Shown: positions 22,992-30,892, counted from the stretch's first letter. The stretch: DNA of 43,922 nucleotides from an uncultured Bacteroidales bacterium (GCA_937884485.1 CALGCG010000119.1:1-43922), one strand, 5' to 3'. Made by a program: numbers and translations. Notes: generated from the sequence alone by a model not told the origin.

Positions 22992-24479
22992 TTGAAGATG
23001 AAAGACTTGAAAACAATGACTTTCGAGGAGTTGGCAGTCGCGCGCCGTGATGCCAACGACAAGCTGGGCGACCTCTACAGCAAGGCCGCCAACCGTGAGC
23101 TCACTAACGAGGAGAAGATGGAGGAGATCAACCTCACCCGCGAACTCCGCCAGATCGATGAGCAGATGAAGGTGCTCAACCGTGAGCATGAGCACGAGAA
23201 GGCTCTGGGAGACCACCGCTCCGAGAACCTCCAGGGCCAGCTGCGCGAGCTGCTGCGCGACGTGCGCATCAACCCGGGCAAGGCCGAGCGTGAGATCCTG
23301 CTCGCCCCCGGCACCAACAGCGACGGCACTTCCAATGTCAACGGCAACATTGATGCCAGCGGTGCCATCCGCCTGACCATCCACGACCTCATTCCCACCC
23401 TGCACGAGGGTCTCGGACTGCCCGAAGGCCTGAACATCGTCACTGGCGTTGAGGGAAACGAGATATGGCCTGTCTCGATCAACGATGTCGAGATGGAGGA
23501 GGTCGGTGAGATCGAGGCTCTGAGCGATCAGGTGCTGGAGTTTGCCAACATCACACCCGCCGTTCGCCGTATCGGTCTGACCGTTCCCATCTCGAATATG
23601 GCTATCGACAACGCTGCCTTCGACCTCATGTCGTTCGTGCAGTCGAAGTTCACCATCGCCATGCGCGAGTACTGGGCCAAGAAGATCTACTCACGTGCTG
23701 AGTGGACTGGCAACAAGGGTGCCTTCTCGGGCCTGAATCCAATCGGAGTCATCACGCTTGGAGGCGGCGACACCTACAAGCAGATCCTGAAGGCTATCGC
23801 CCAGTTCTCGGACAAGGGATTCTTCGAGGGCAACGTATGCCTGTCGATGGACCGCGTGACCGAGGCCGAGCTCATGGCCACTCCGAAGATTGCAGGTGCT
23901 GCCGGTGGCTTCGTCATCGAGAACGGACGCTGCTGCGGCTATCCCTACACCGTCAGCCACTACGTGAATGCCGAGCTCAATGAGCAGGGCAAGCTCGTGG
24001 CAGGTGCGGGCCGCTATCTGGAGATAGGTTACTACGAGTGGTTCGCTGCCCAGACTCACGGCATGGTTCGCATGACCGTCGACGCTACCTCTCAGCAGGT
24101 GAGCAAGCGCAACATCACCGCCGTGACCCTGAACCTGGCTGCCTCGATGACCGACCTATCGACCCACATCAACGGTGCAGGCGGCGTGACCCAGGCCTTC
24201 GGCTGCTACGCCGTGATGGATGCCGACACCCCGCAGGTGCTCGCAGGCCAGCACACCGTCTTCCTCCCGAAGAACGGCACGAAGCAGCTCTCTGCCATCT
24301 GCAACATGCCCGGTGCTACCCTCTCCTACGCTGTCACCACAGCTCTGAGCGGCACGTCTTGCACCAGCGCAGGTGTCGTCACCGCAGGCGCTACCGCCGG
24401 CACTGCCGTCGTGACCGTGACTGCCACCTACGACACCAACAAGACCGTCACCGACACCATCAAGGTGGTCGTGGCGTAG
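22992..24479 (+). CDS. major capsid protein (HK97 fold) with scaffold and Ig-like domains, 495 aa
   Basis: Residues 1-90 are a charged helical scaffold (delta) domain (FEELAVARRDANDKLGDLYS, then TRELRQIDEQMKVLNREHEH). From about 122 to 400 is the HK97-like coat domain, with ASGAIRLTIHDLIPT, VLEFANITPAVRRIGLTVPI and FDLMSFVQSKFTIAMREYW. Residues about 410-495 form a Big_2-like Ig domain (FLPKNGTKQLSAI, GTAVVTVTATYDTNKTVTD), often exposed on phage heads. The presence of the adjacent protease and the delta domain mark this as the main coat protein. A strong hairpin follows the gene. Confidence 0.92.
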   Translation: MKMKDLKTMTFEELAVARRDANDKLGDLYSKAANRELTNEEKMEEINLTRELRQIDEQMKVLNREHEHEKALGDHRSENLQGQLRELLRDVRINPGKAEREILLAPGTNSDGTSNVNGNIDASGAIRLTIHDLIPTLHEGLGLPEGLNIVTGVEGNEIWPVSINDVEMEEVGEIEALSDQVLEFANITPAVRRIGLTVPISNMAIDNAAFDLMSFVQSKFTIAMREYWAKKIYSRAEWTGNKGAFSGLNPIGVITLGGGDTYKQILKAIAQFSDKGFFEGNVCLSMDRVTEAELMATPKIAGAAGGFVIENGRCCGYPYTVSHYVNAELNEQGKLVAGAGRYLEIGYYEWFAAQTHGMVRMTVDATSQQVSKRNITAVTLNLAASMTDLSTHINGAGGVTQAFGCYAVMDADTPQVLAGQHTVFLPKNGTKQLSAICNMPGATLSYAVTTALSGTSCTSAGVVTAGATAGTAVVTVTATYDTNKTVTDTIKVVVA

Positions 24480-24520
24480 TACAGACTCTCTCAACTTTAG
24501 GGTTGTTCATAGTTCGGTTG

Positions 24521-24572
24521 CCCGGCGGGCGACGGCGATGCAAAGGCAACAGCCGCAATTCGCCCGACCGGG
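24521..24572 (+). terminator. intergenic hairpin after the major capsid gene
   Basis: Arms CCCGG and GGGCG pair with CGCCC and CCGGG across an inner CGGC/GCCG stem. A short TTTAAG follows, so it is at best a weak terminator. More likely it limits read-through or protects the 3' end of the abundant coat mRNA. Confidence 0.5.
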
Positions 24573-24601
24573 TTTAAGAAAAGAATCACATCGACAACAG
24601 T

Positions 24602-25030
24602 ATGAGCCTTGCCACTGACAGCATATTCGTAGCAGCACTGCGCAACGACCCGGACATACCCGAGTATGTCAGCGGTCGCATCTACGGGACAGCCATACCA
24701 CTGCCTGACCCCGATGCCGACAACGTGCCTGCGCCGTTTCTCATCGTAACCTTCAATGGCCTTCAGAATGCCGACCAGACGAAGGACAACGTATATGAGG
24801 GCGACAGCGACACGGTGAACATAGGCATCGAGGTGGTTGACAAGTCGCTTGACTCGCTCCACCGCCTCACACAGATGGTCAGGCAGGCCGTGCTCAACTA
24901 CATGCAGGAAAACGAGACCCCTATACAGGACTATCAGTTCTCTGCTCAGACTATACAGTACGACTCCGACCGTCCATGCTACTGGCAGGTGCTCAACTGG
25001 TCGTGTGATGTCATCAATTCACTCACCTAA
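24602..25030 (+). CDS. tail terminator / tail completion protein (DUF3168-like), 142 aa
   Basis: A 142-aa protein with the alpha-beta pattern of tail terminator proteins: IFVAALRNDPDIPEYVSGRI at the start, FLIVTFNGL in the middle, then the helix SLHRLTQMVRQAVLNYMQEN and the strand YQFSAQTIQY before a C-terminal WSCDVIN. It would cap the tail tube and join it to the head. It precedes two tube-like genes, as expected for a siphovirus. Confidence 0.75.
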   Translation: MSLATDSIFVAALRNDPDIPEYVSGRIYGTAIPLPDPDADNVPAPFLIVTFNGLQNADQTKDNVYEGDSDTVNIGIEVVDKSLDSLHRLTQMVRQAVLNYMQENETPIQDYQFSAQTIQYDSDRPCYWQVLNWSCDVINSLT

Positions 25031-25044
25031 ACAACAGGAAAGAC

Positions 25045-25473
25045 ATGTCACTGACAAAGATAAAAGGCCAGAACTTTCGCGTGTTCGAGGAATCGAGCGC
25101 AGTCGTTGAAGCCGTCAGCTGCCAGGTGACCATCACGGGCAACATGGAGGATGCCACGACGAAGGACTCAGAGGGAGGCTTCATGCAGGAGCAGATGACC
25201 GAGAAGTCGTGGCAGGTGCAGGTCGATCACGTCAACGCAACGGCAGATCGCATCAAGGCACTGCTCACGCGCATGAAGGCAATGGCGAACGTTGCGGTGG
25301 GCTTCGACCAGACCACCACCACGGCAGGCTCGCAGAACCGCACAAAGGCCAATGCGCCGTTTGCACGTCAGGGCAATGCCCTGCTCACAGACCTGAGCAT
25401 ACAGGCTAACGACAGAACCACCATCACCATCACTGAGCAATATACCGGAAACGGTGCGCTCGCAACCGCTTAA
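25045..25473 (+). CDS. tail tube protein (copy 1), 142 aa
   Basis: A beta-rich protein with motifs of TP901-1-like tube proteins: VVEAVSCQVTITGNMEDATT, then KDSEGGFMQEQMTEKSWQVQ and SIQANDRTTITITEQYTG. It would stack as hexamers to form the tail tube. It is the first of three tube-like proteins in the window (others at 25480 and 29605) and starts 15 nt after the tail terminator gene. Confidence 0.75.
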   Translation: MSLTKIKGQNFRVFEESSAVVEAVSCQVTITGNMEDATTKDSEGGFMQEQMTEKSWQVQVDHVNATADRIKALLTRMKAMANVAVGFDQTTTTAGSQNRTKANAPFARQGNALLTDLSIQANDRTTITITEQYTGNGALATA

Positions 25474-25479
25474 CAGATT

Positions 25480-25950
25480 ATGGATAAGGGACAACATTTA
25501 CGGATTCTCATCAAGAAGACCGACGCGACGGGTAACAAGCTGCCCATCGCACTGGCACGTGACCTGACCTTCCATTTGTCTGCACAAGTGGAAAACGCCA
25601 CCACCAAGGACTCTACCGACACCAACGGTGCATGGCAGGAGAACGAGGTGACTGGAATCTCGGGCGACGTTCAGTTTGGCGCACTCATCGGAGTGGGCGA
25701 CGACTCAGGTGCACAGCTGCTCAACGACATCATCAACGGCATCGACGACTCGCAGTTCGACTGGGAGCTGGCCGTCGTAGGAGGCAACCAGAACCGCGTA
25801 GTGACCACATCCATAGCCACAGGCAAGGGAAAGCTGGCAAACGTCAATATGACCGGGCAGAACCGTCAGAACGCAACCTACAGCGGCACGATGAACCTCT
25901 ACGGCCCGTACACCGTAGCAGACGGAGGCGGCGACGATCCGCGACCATAG
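25480..25950 (+). CDS. tail tube protein (copy 2), 156 aa
   Basis: Same plan as the previous gene: LARDLTFHLSAQVENATTKD matches VSCQVTITGNMEDATTKD, followed by GVDF-like strand segments (ISGDVQFGALIGVGDDSG) and a closing YSGTMNLYGPYTV. It starts 7 nt after copy 1. Two tandem tube paralogues are seen in some siphophages and could form alternating rings or specialise, one being the major tube protein. A large hairpin follows. Confidence 0.75.
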   Translation: MDKGQHLRILIKKTDATGNKLPIALARDLTFHLSAQVENATTKDSTDTNGAWQENEVTGISGDVQFGALIGVGDDSGAQLLNDIINGIDDSQFDWELAVVGGNQNRVVTTSIATGKGKLANVNMTGQNRQNATYSGTMNLYGPYTVADGGGDDPRP

Positions 25951-25974
25951 GTTTTTTAAGGGTTAATCACAGCA

Positions 25975-26021
25975 GCCGCTCGTCTGTCTCTCGCTTCTTT
26001 TCATGCGAGCAGGCGGGCGGC
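25975..26021 (+). terminator. large hairpin between tube and chaperone genes
   Basis: A 12-bp outer stem GCCGCTCGTCTG with CAGGCGGGCGGC (two G-T pairs) encloses an inner CTCGC/GCGAG stem. No T-run follows. It lies 17 nt before the chaperone start, so it may attenuate transcription or hold down chaperone translation relative to the abundant tube protein. Confidence 0.55.
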
Positions 26022-26038
26022 ATTATAAAATCACAATC

Positions 26039-26383
26039 ATGGAAAAGAAGCACATCACCATTGGCGGGCAGCAGGTGCCCGTAGTATTCAACGTATCGAC
26101 GCTGCTGGCCTACGAGGAGATCAGCGGCAAGTCGTTCTTCGGCGAGCACTTCGAGCGCACGCGCGAGCGGCTGGCCCTCATCTGCGCGGCGGCCTACGCA
26201 GCCGACAACGACACCACGCTCACCATTGAGCAGCTCATGCAGGCCGACAGCTGGCAGGAAGTCAGCCAGGCATTCACTGACGTGATGGATGCCGCCGGCA
26301 CGTTCTTCAACCTGCCCAAGGTAGTGGAGGAGAGCGAGCAGCAGGAGGCCGAGACCACGGGAGAGGACGGAGAAAAAAACTGA
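26039..26383 (+). CDS. tail assembly chaperone, short form (gpG-like), 114 aa
   Basis: I chose ATG 26039 (MEKKHITIGGQQVPVVF) because the ORF's earlier ATG lies in the hairpin. The product has the gpG/TAC plan: a beta N-terminus, then helices (STLLAYEEISGKSFFGEHFE, MQADSWQEVSQAFTDVMDAA). It lies directly upstream of the tape measure region. At its 3' end the sequence A-AAA-AAC in the gene's own frame sits right before the TGA stop, so a fraction of ribosomes should shift to -1 and make a 221-aa fusion. Confidence 0.85.
   Translation: MEKKHITIGGQQVPVVFNVSTLLAYEEISGKSFFGEHFERTRERLALICAAAYAADNDTTLTIEQLMQADSWQEVSQAFTDVMDAAGTFFNLPKVVEESEQQEAETTGEDGEKN
26374..26380 (+). promoter_or_regulatory. programmed -1 ribosomal frameshift site (AAAAAAC)
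   Basis: The heptamer reads A AAA AAC in the zero frame, with the TGA stop immediately after it. Slipping back one base continues with LTTAHDYYMIVVGE into the frame of the next ORF, without any stop, to 26703. This is the standard arrangement for siphovirus tail assembly chaperones. Confidence 0.85.
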
Positions 26384-26403
26384 CCACCGCCCACGACTAC
26401 TAC

Positions 26404-26703
26404 ATGATCGTCGTGGGCGAGATAGGTATCAGCCCTGACCGGTTCCGTGAGCTTCAGTGGTGGGAGCTGCGCAGCATCATCCGGGGCTACCACCGCAGGA
26501 ACCGCGAGATGTGGAGTGCCATACGCTGGCAGACCTACAACATCATGACCGCGCAGGCAGGCAGCGAGGCAATGGCAAAGGCAGGACTGCACAGCGTCAC
26601 CAGCCTGCTCGCCTTCCCCTGGGAACGGCAGCGCGTCAGTCCCATCACCGACGATGAGCATGACGAGCTAGAGAAAGAGCTGGAGGCATTCAGGAGGAAA
26701 TGA
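26404..26703 (+). CDS. tail assembly chaperone extension (gpT part, made by -1 frameshift), 99 aa as open frame
   Basis: The frame is open from the slippery site at 26374, and the first in-frame ATG is at 26404. The product is helical (ELRSIIRGYHRRNREMWSAI, DEHDELEKELEAFRRK). In lambda-like phages the T domain binds the tape measure protein while the G part coats it. It is probably not translated alone but as the tail of a ~221-aa fusion starting at 26039. A stem-loop follows. Confidence 0.8.
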   Translation: MIVVGEIGISPDRFRELQWWELRSIIRGYHRRNREMWSAIRWQTYNIMTAQAGSEAMAKAGLHSVTSLLAFPWERQRVSPITDDEHDELEKELEAFRRK

Positions 26704-26728
26704 TTGGTAAACCAATAACGACATCTTC

Positions 26729-26762
26729 CCCGATTAGTGAGACCCGCTAATCGGGAATTTTT
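26729..26762 (+). terminator. stem-loop with T-run after the chaperone genes
   Basis: Perfect 9-bp stem CCCGATTAG/CTAATCGGG, 9-nt loop, then AATTTTT. It ends 10 nt before the next start codon, so it is either a partial terminator or an attenuator inside the tail operon. A GGTAAACC motif precedes it at 26706. Confidence 0.7.
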
Positions 26763-26771
26763 CGTGCACAC

Positions 26772-27392
26772 ATGCCAATAGAAGTCAACAGTCAGGTATT
26801 TGAAAACCAGCGTCGCATATTGCAAGCACTGACGGTGGTCAACTCTGAGATGTCGCAACGTCTCAGGGAATCCATCTTCAACGAGCTGAAGAAAGTGCGC
26901 GACAACATCTCGTCAAGCATACACTTCAAGAACGGAGACCCTCGCGGGACGGCAAAGGCAGTCAAGAGGTATATCGCACGAAAGTACATGGGAGGTGTAG
27001 TGTCAATCCTGTCTTCACGTCAGGCAAGCGGAGTGCGCAACACATATGAGGAGCCACGGAAGCTGAGACCTGGACAGCGGGGAGGCAACCGCATGCTACG
27101 CAGCCCGCGAACGGAGTCCATACTAGGACTTGCACCGCAGGATCGCGGGTTCATCCTTCGCATGGTCAACTCAGGCACGCACCCACGATATGCCAACGGT
27201 CGCAACGGAAAATGGAAGAACGGCAACAACAGGACGTTCTTCAAGCTACAAGAGGATGGCACATACTATCGCGGAAGCATATCACCACGCAACTTCTTCG
27301 CACAAGAGGGACACCGGCAGATGGAAGCAGCCGTACAAAACCTGTCGAAGATGATAGACGAGGAATTCCAGAAACTATTCAACGAACAATAA
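26772..27392 (+). CDS. minor tail / neck protein (gp10-like), 206 aa
   Basis: A basic 206-aa protein with N-terminal helices (QRLRESIFNELKKVRDNISS), a central Arg/Lys- and Gly-rich region and a C-terminal FFAQEGHRQMEAAVQNLSKM. The motif GTHPRYANGRNG to ISPRNFF resembles HK97 gp10-like (neck) or minor tail proteins. It sits between the chaperone and tape measure, an unusual place for a neck protein, so 'minor tail protein' is the safer name. Confidence 0.6.
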   Translation: MPIEVNSQVFENQRRILQALTVVNSEMSQRLRESIFNELKKVRDNISSSIHFKNGDPRGTAKAVKRYIARKYMGGVVSILSSRQASGVRNTYEEPRKLRPGQRGGNRMLRSPRTESILGLAPQDRGFILRMVNSGTHPRYANGRNGKWKNGNNRTFFKLQEDGTYYRGSISPRNFFAQEGHRQMEAAVQNLSKMIDEEFQKLFNEQ

Positions 27393-27395
27393 CAC

Positions 27396-29600
27396 ATGGC
27401 AGCAACATCGGTACTTAAACTTATAGTAGACGACAAAGAATACGGGCCGCGACTCAAAGAGGCACAGCAAGGACTCCAGGCAGTAGAGGAGGCAATGAAG
27501 CAGGCCGGAGCCTCGATGAACAACGTCCACAACGACGTGTTGAACTATGTCCGAGGTCTGGGGCAGATGGAGACATCATCAAAGACGGCCACCGGAAAGC
27601 TGGCAGAGATGAAGAAAGCCTTCATTGAGCTGTCGGTGCAGTATAATAATCTTACCGACGAAGAAAAGAACTCACCGTTCGGAAAAGCACTCAGTCAGTC
27701 GCTCGACCAGCTAAAGCAGCGATTCAACGACAGCAAGAGGCAGCTGGAGGAAGTAAGCCGATCACTCGACAACACTGGCGAGAGCGGAAAGAATACTGGC
27801 GGCATCATGGACATGCTAAAGGACAAGTTCACCGTCAATATCGATGCGCTGAAGTTGTTCGAGATGGGACTAAAAACAACTAATGCCGCATTGGGAGTGG
27901 CCAAGGACGCATTCTTCGCCAGCGAGGCAAGTGTGGACGAATGGGGAAGAACGGTGCAAGCCGCCCAAAGCGTATACGACGGATTCCTGAATGCACTCAA
28001 TACGGGAGATATAAGCGGATTCCTCAGTCGCATAGACGAAATCATATCAGCAGCACGCGATGCCTACAACGAACTAGACCGACTGGGTACGATGAAGACC
28101 ATTCAGCGTCCGCAAATCAGCAAGCAGCAGACTGAGAACGACCGCTTGCGACAGATGATCATGACACGCAGGTACATTCCAAAGGCAGAGGGCTTCGACT
28201 GGTTCGGTGCAGGAATGACAAGCGGACAGCTGCTCAACGACAATCAGGTTCGCATGCTGGAGACAATGCTCCAGGTCGGAATCAACAAGGTTGTCGACCT
28301 AACCAAGAACGAAGTACAGCAGTCTGGACGCGCCATCGATTCATTCTACAATCAGTTCTCGAAGGAGATTGGAATGAGTGCCCGTGAGTTCAGGAGAGGC
28401 ACAAGTTCGATGGCAGAGTTTGACGAACGAGTTCGGGGTGCACGCGAATACAACCTTTGGGAGCGTAGGCGCAACTATGCCATATCCGCAGCCGCAAGCG
28501 GTCTCAACATGACAGATGAGGAGCGGAGCTACCTGAACGGCAGCAACCCATACGCACAATACAAGGGATGGGATGTATTCCGCGTAGACGGCGACAAGTA
28601 CAAGCAGCTCGTCGACCTTATCGTGCAGCGTGACCAGCAAATAGGTCAAGTCTATTCCATGCAGAGCCAGGCATACCGCACAATTAACAGGGCAGAGGGC
28701 ATCACTTCGCGCATTGGCGGAGGTGGTGGCGGCAGCGGTCGTACAGGTAGCACACCAGCAGTAAAAGAAGTACGCGAAATGACTGGACTCATCGAGCTAC
28801 AGCAGCAGAAGGTAAAGGACTTGCAGGCCCAGATAGCACATGCACCTACAGAGTCAATGATCACCTATCTGCAAGGTGACCTGAAAGTGGCACAGGACGA
28901 ACTTGACAGGCTTCAAGGAAAGGTGAAGGAAGTCAACGGAGAAGGATTGCAACTAGTCACCACGGAGACACTCGGACCGCTCGACATCCTCGAAGACCAG
29001 CTGAAGACCATACAGGAGTCGATGCAACACGCCGAGACCACCGAGGACTATGCCGAGATGCTGGCAGCCGCTGCCGACGTGCAAGAGCAGATAAAGGCAT
29101 TCAAGGGAGAGAACAAGAAAGAGCCGAAGACCGTCAACCTCTCGCAGGAACTGGGCAACATCGTCAGCGGCATCTCGGGCATGACCAGCAGCATCGAGCA
29201 GCTTGGCATCGAGCTTCCAGAAGGCATGAAGGACGTGCTCGGAGGCATCCAGAGCATGATCAGCATCCTTACCAGCATAGGCACAATCGTGTCGGCAATC
29301 GAGGCAATATCAGCAGCAGACTTCATCAAACCGTTCGCCCGTGGCGGCGTAGTCCACGCGGCAGGCGGCTATAAAGTGCCGGGAAACCACTACAGCGGGG
29401 ACAACATCCCTGCCCTTCTTGACGCAGGCGAGGTCGTGCTCAACCGTGCTCAGGCAGCATCGCTCGCAAGCGACCTTCAGAGCGGTGCAGGCGCAGGCGG
29501 CTACAGGCCGTCATACATCAGCGGCGAACAGATATACCTTGCACTTAACCGATACACCAAGCGAACAGGCAAGGGCGAACTAGTAACATGGAGGGACTAA
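27396..29600 (+). CDS. tape measure protein, 734 aa
   Basis: Long helical protein with coiled coils (about 20-140, 460-590) and a hydrophobic region near residues 605-650 (LGNIVSGISGMTSSIEQLG, MISILTSIGTIVSAIEAIS). The C-terminus has the motif FARGGVVHAAGGYKVPGNHY followed by DNIPALLDAGEVVLN, very typical of Bacteroidales tape measure proteins. It sets tail length and is ejected at infection. By the usual ~0.15 nm per residue, a tail near 110 nm is expected (inference). It starts 3 nt after the preceding gene, as expected after the chaperone pair. Confidence 0.93.
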   Translation: MAATSVLKLIVDDKEYGPRLKEAQQGLQAVEEAMKQAGASMNNVHNDVLNYVRGLGQMETSSKTATGKLAEMKKAFIELSVQYNNLTDEEKNSPFGKALSQSLDQLKQRFNDSKRQLEEVSRSLDNTGESGKNTGGIMDMLKDKFTVNIDALKLFEMGLKTTNAALGVAKDAFFASEASVDEWGRTVQAAQSVYDGFLNALNTGDISGFLSRIDEIISAARDAYNELDRLGTMKTIQRPQISKQQTENDRLRQMIMTRRYIPKAEGFDWFGAGMTSGQLLNDNQVRMLETMLQVGINKVVDLTKNEVQQSGRAIDSFYNQFSKEIGMSAREFRRGTSSMAEFDERVRGAREYNLWERRRNYAISAAASGLNMTDEERSYLNGSNPYAQYKGWDVFRVDGDKYKQLVDLIVQRDQQIGQVYSMQSQAYRTINRAEGITSRIGGGGGGSGRTGSTPAVKEVREMTGLIELQQQKVKDLQAQIAHAPTESMITYLQGDLKVAQDELDRLQGKVKEVNGEGLQLVTTETLGPLDILEDQLKTIQESMQHAETTEDYAEMLAAAADVQEQIKAFKGENKKEPKTVNLSQELGNIVSGISGMTSSIEQLGIELPEGMKDVLGGIQSMISILTSIGTIVSAIEAISAADFIKPFARGGVVHAAGGYKVPGNHYSGDNIPALLDAGEVVLNRAQAASLASDLQSGAGAGGYRPSYISGEQIYLALNRYTKRTGKGELVTWRD

Positions 29601-29604
29601 CACT

Positions 29605-29973
29605 ATGGCAGCATTAGGCAGAAACATCATCATCAGCGTCGACGGCACGCCAGTAGCAGCCGTCAAGTCGCACGAGATCACCACCGATGCCAACACCATC
29701 GAAGTGGCATCACCATCACAGCAAGACTACGAGGAGCACATACCAGGCCGAAAATCGTGGAGCATCATGTGCAGCTACCTGCTCACAGCCGTCGCCGACA
29801 TCACCAAGGTGCTACAGGCAGGCACGGTGGTCACCATCACCAGCGGCCCTGCTGACGGCACCAAGCTCACTGGACGCGCCATCGTCAGGCAGTGCAAGCA
29901 GACCTACACCGTCGGCAACATCTGCGTCGGCAACTTCCAGTTCCAGGGCACAGGCCCACTCACCACGGTCTGA
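29605..29973 (+). CDS. tail tube-like protein (copy 3), 122 aa
   Basis: It starts 4 nt after the tape measure gene. The product has the tube fold pattern: IIISVDGTPVAAVKSHEITT, then TIEVASPSQQDYEEHIPGRK (like TTKDS... of the other copies) and TGRAIVRQCKQTYTVG with FQFQGTGPL at the end. Compared with copies 1 and 2 it is shorter. A third tube-like protein after the tape measure might form the tail tip or distal ring. It is the last rightward gene before the lysogeny genes. Confidence 0.7.
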   Translation: MAALGRNIIISVDGTPVAAVKSHEITTDANTIEVASPSQQDYEEHIPGRKSWSIMCSYLLTAVADITKVLQAGTVVTITSGPADGTKLTGRAIVRQCKQTYTVGNICVGNFQFQGTGPLTTV

Positions 29974-29977
29974 AAGC

Positions 29978-30007
29978 TACGGGCGGGAAGCACACCTTTC
30001 CGCCCGT
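29978..30007 (+). terminator. hairpin between convergent genes (bidirectional terminator candidate)
   Basis: Stem GGGCGGGAA with TTTCCGCCC (one G-T pair), loop of 8 nt, in the gap between the rightward tail operon and the leftward lipoprotein gene. There is no strong T-run on either side. Confidence 0.5.
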
Positions 30008-30010
30008 CAC

Positions 30011-30039
30011 CATCCTGTATGCTGCGATGCCATCGCAGC
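30011..30039 (-). repeat. hairpin repeat on the minus strand, downstream of the lipoprotein gene
   Basis: Read on the minus strand: stem GCTGCGAT/ATCGCAGC, loop GGC, tail ATACAGGATG, a type B-like copy. It lies 11 nt after the stop codon of the leftward gene and points in the same direction as that gene. It is the only minus-strand copy and the only one beside a minus-strand gene. Confidence 0.7.
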
Positions 30040-30049
30040 CATCACATCA

Positions 30050-30892
30050 CTACCAAGTGCCAACAAAGCTGCTTGCCCACTCGTCGTCAAGCAAAATCCC
30101 TGCCTGCGTATTGCTCGTGAACAGCCGTCCGCTGTATTCGCTTGTCCTGTTGGCCACAAACGGAGCACCAGCAATAGCAGCATAGCCCATCACGCCGCCG
30201 CTGCCGTCCATGCCCGTAATCTCCACGTCAGCCGTCCATTCAAACGAATCGCTTATACTAAACACACTCATCACCAAGTCACCGGCAGTACCAGCATACG
30301 AAGAAGGGACGGAAATGGTCGTAGTCCTCTCTTGCTCCAGCTCGGCAAGACCTGTCTGCCAGTCAAGACCGCAATAACATTTCGACAGCTTCACATCAAC
30401 CTTGCTCAATCCATCCGGCACTTCATCCGTCACCGTCAGCCTGAGCCTCGTGGCCACGCGCTGCAAAGTGACAGACTGCTCACCAGCAACGCCGCTGCTC
30501 ACCGTGACACTCTTCTTCTGCCAGTATGTATCACGCGGCGACTCCCAGCTGATAACACCGTTCGACACGTCCAGCGACGGACTGGTGCCACGGCTTGCCA
30601 CGAAGCACAGCACATGCGATCCGTACTCCAAGGGAAGCGACACCACTCCGAATCCGTCATCGCCGGCATGCTGCACCACCTGTCTCACCAGCTCACCGTC
30701 CAGATAGTCAAACACCCACAAGTCAGTCATGTCCGACTCGGCAATGCCTACGGAACGGGTAAATGAACTAAAGCCACTGCCCTGCACGCTGAATGTCACT
30801 ACAGCAGTATCACCAACACCAGCATCTATCATCGGATGCTCACACGCCGTCATCAGGGCCACGGCCATACCCATCATCAAAAATTTTTTCAT
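30050..30892 (-). CDS. FimB/Mfa2-like (fimbrillin-family) lipoprotein, 280 aa
   Basis: A lipoprotein signal (MKKFLMMGMAVALMTACEHP, lipobox LMTAC, acylated Cys17) is followed by a fimbrillin-type pattern: MTDLWVFDYLDGELV, LEYGSHVLCFVASRG, then VTLQRVATRLRLTVTDEVPD. In Bacteroidales, FimB/Mfa2-type proteins anchor or cap type V pili on the outer membrane. In a prophage this suggests a cargo gene that changes the lysogen's surface. It starts by overlapping the integrase stop by 4 nt, so both are transcribed leftwards from the int promoter. I am fairly sure of the family group, less of the exact member. Confidence 0.75.
   Translation of the reverse strand: MKKFLMMGMAVALMTACEHPMIDAGVGDTAVVTFSVQGSGFSSFTRSVGIAESDMTDLWVFDYLDGELVRQVVQHAGDDGFGVVSLPLEYGSHVLCFVASRGTSPSLDVSNGVISWESPRDTYWQKKSVTVSSGVAGEQSVTLQRVATRLRLTVTDEVPDGLSKVDVKLSKCYCGLDWQTGLAELEQERTTTISVPSSYAGTAGDLVMSVFSISDSFEWTADVEITGMDGSGGVMGYAAIAGAPFVANRTSEYSGRLFTSNTQAGILLDDEWASSFVGTW

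Noticed and set aside
6488..24059. Long minus-strand frames opposite structural genes (for example 6488-7432, 20696-21979, 22479-23405)
   Set aside because: They are antisense shadows of well-supported plus-strand genes, have low-complexity His/Arg/Val-rich composition and no family pattern.
29687..30766. A 359-aa plus-strand frame
   Set aside because: It runs through the tube-like gene in another frame and then antisense to the lipoprotein gene. The product is Ser/Pro/His-rich noise.
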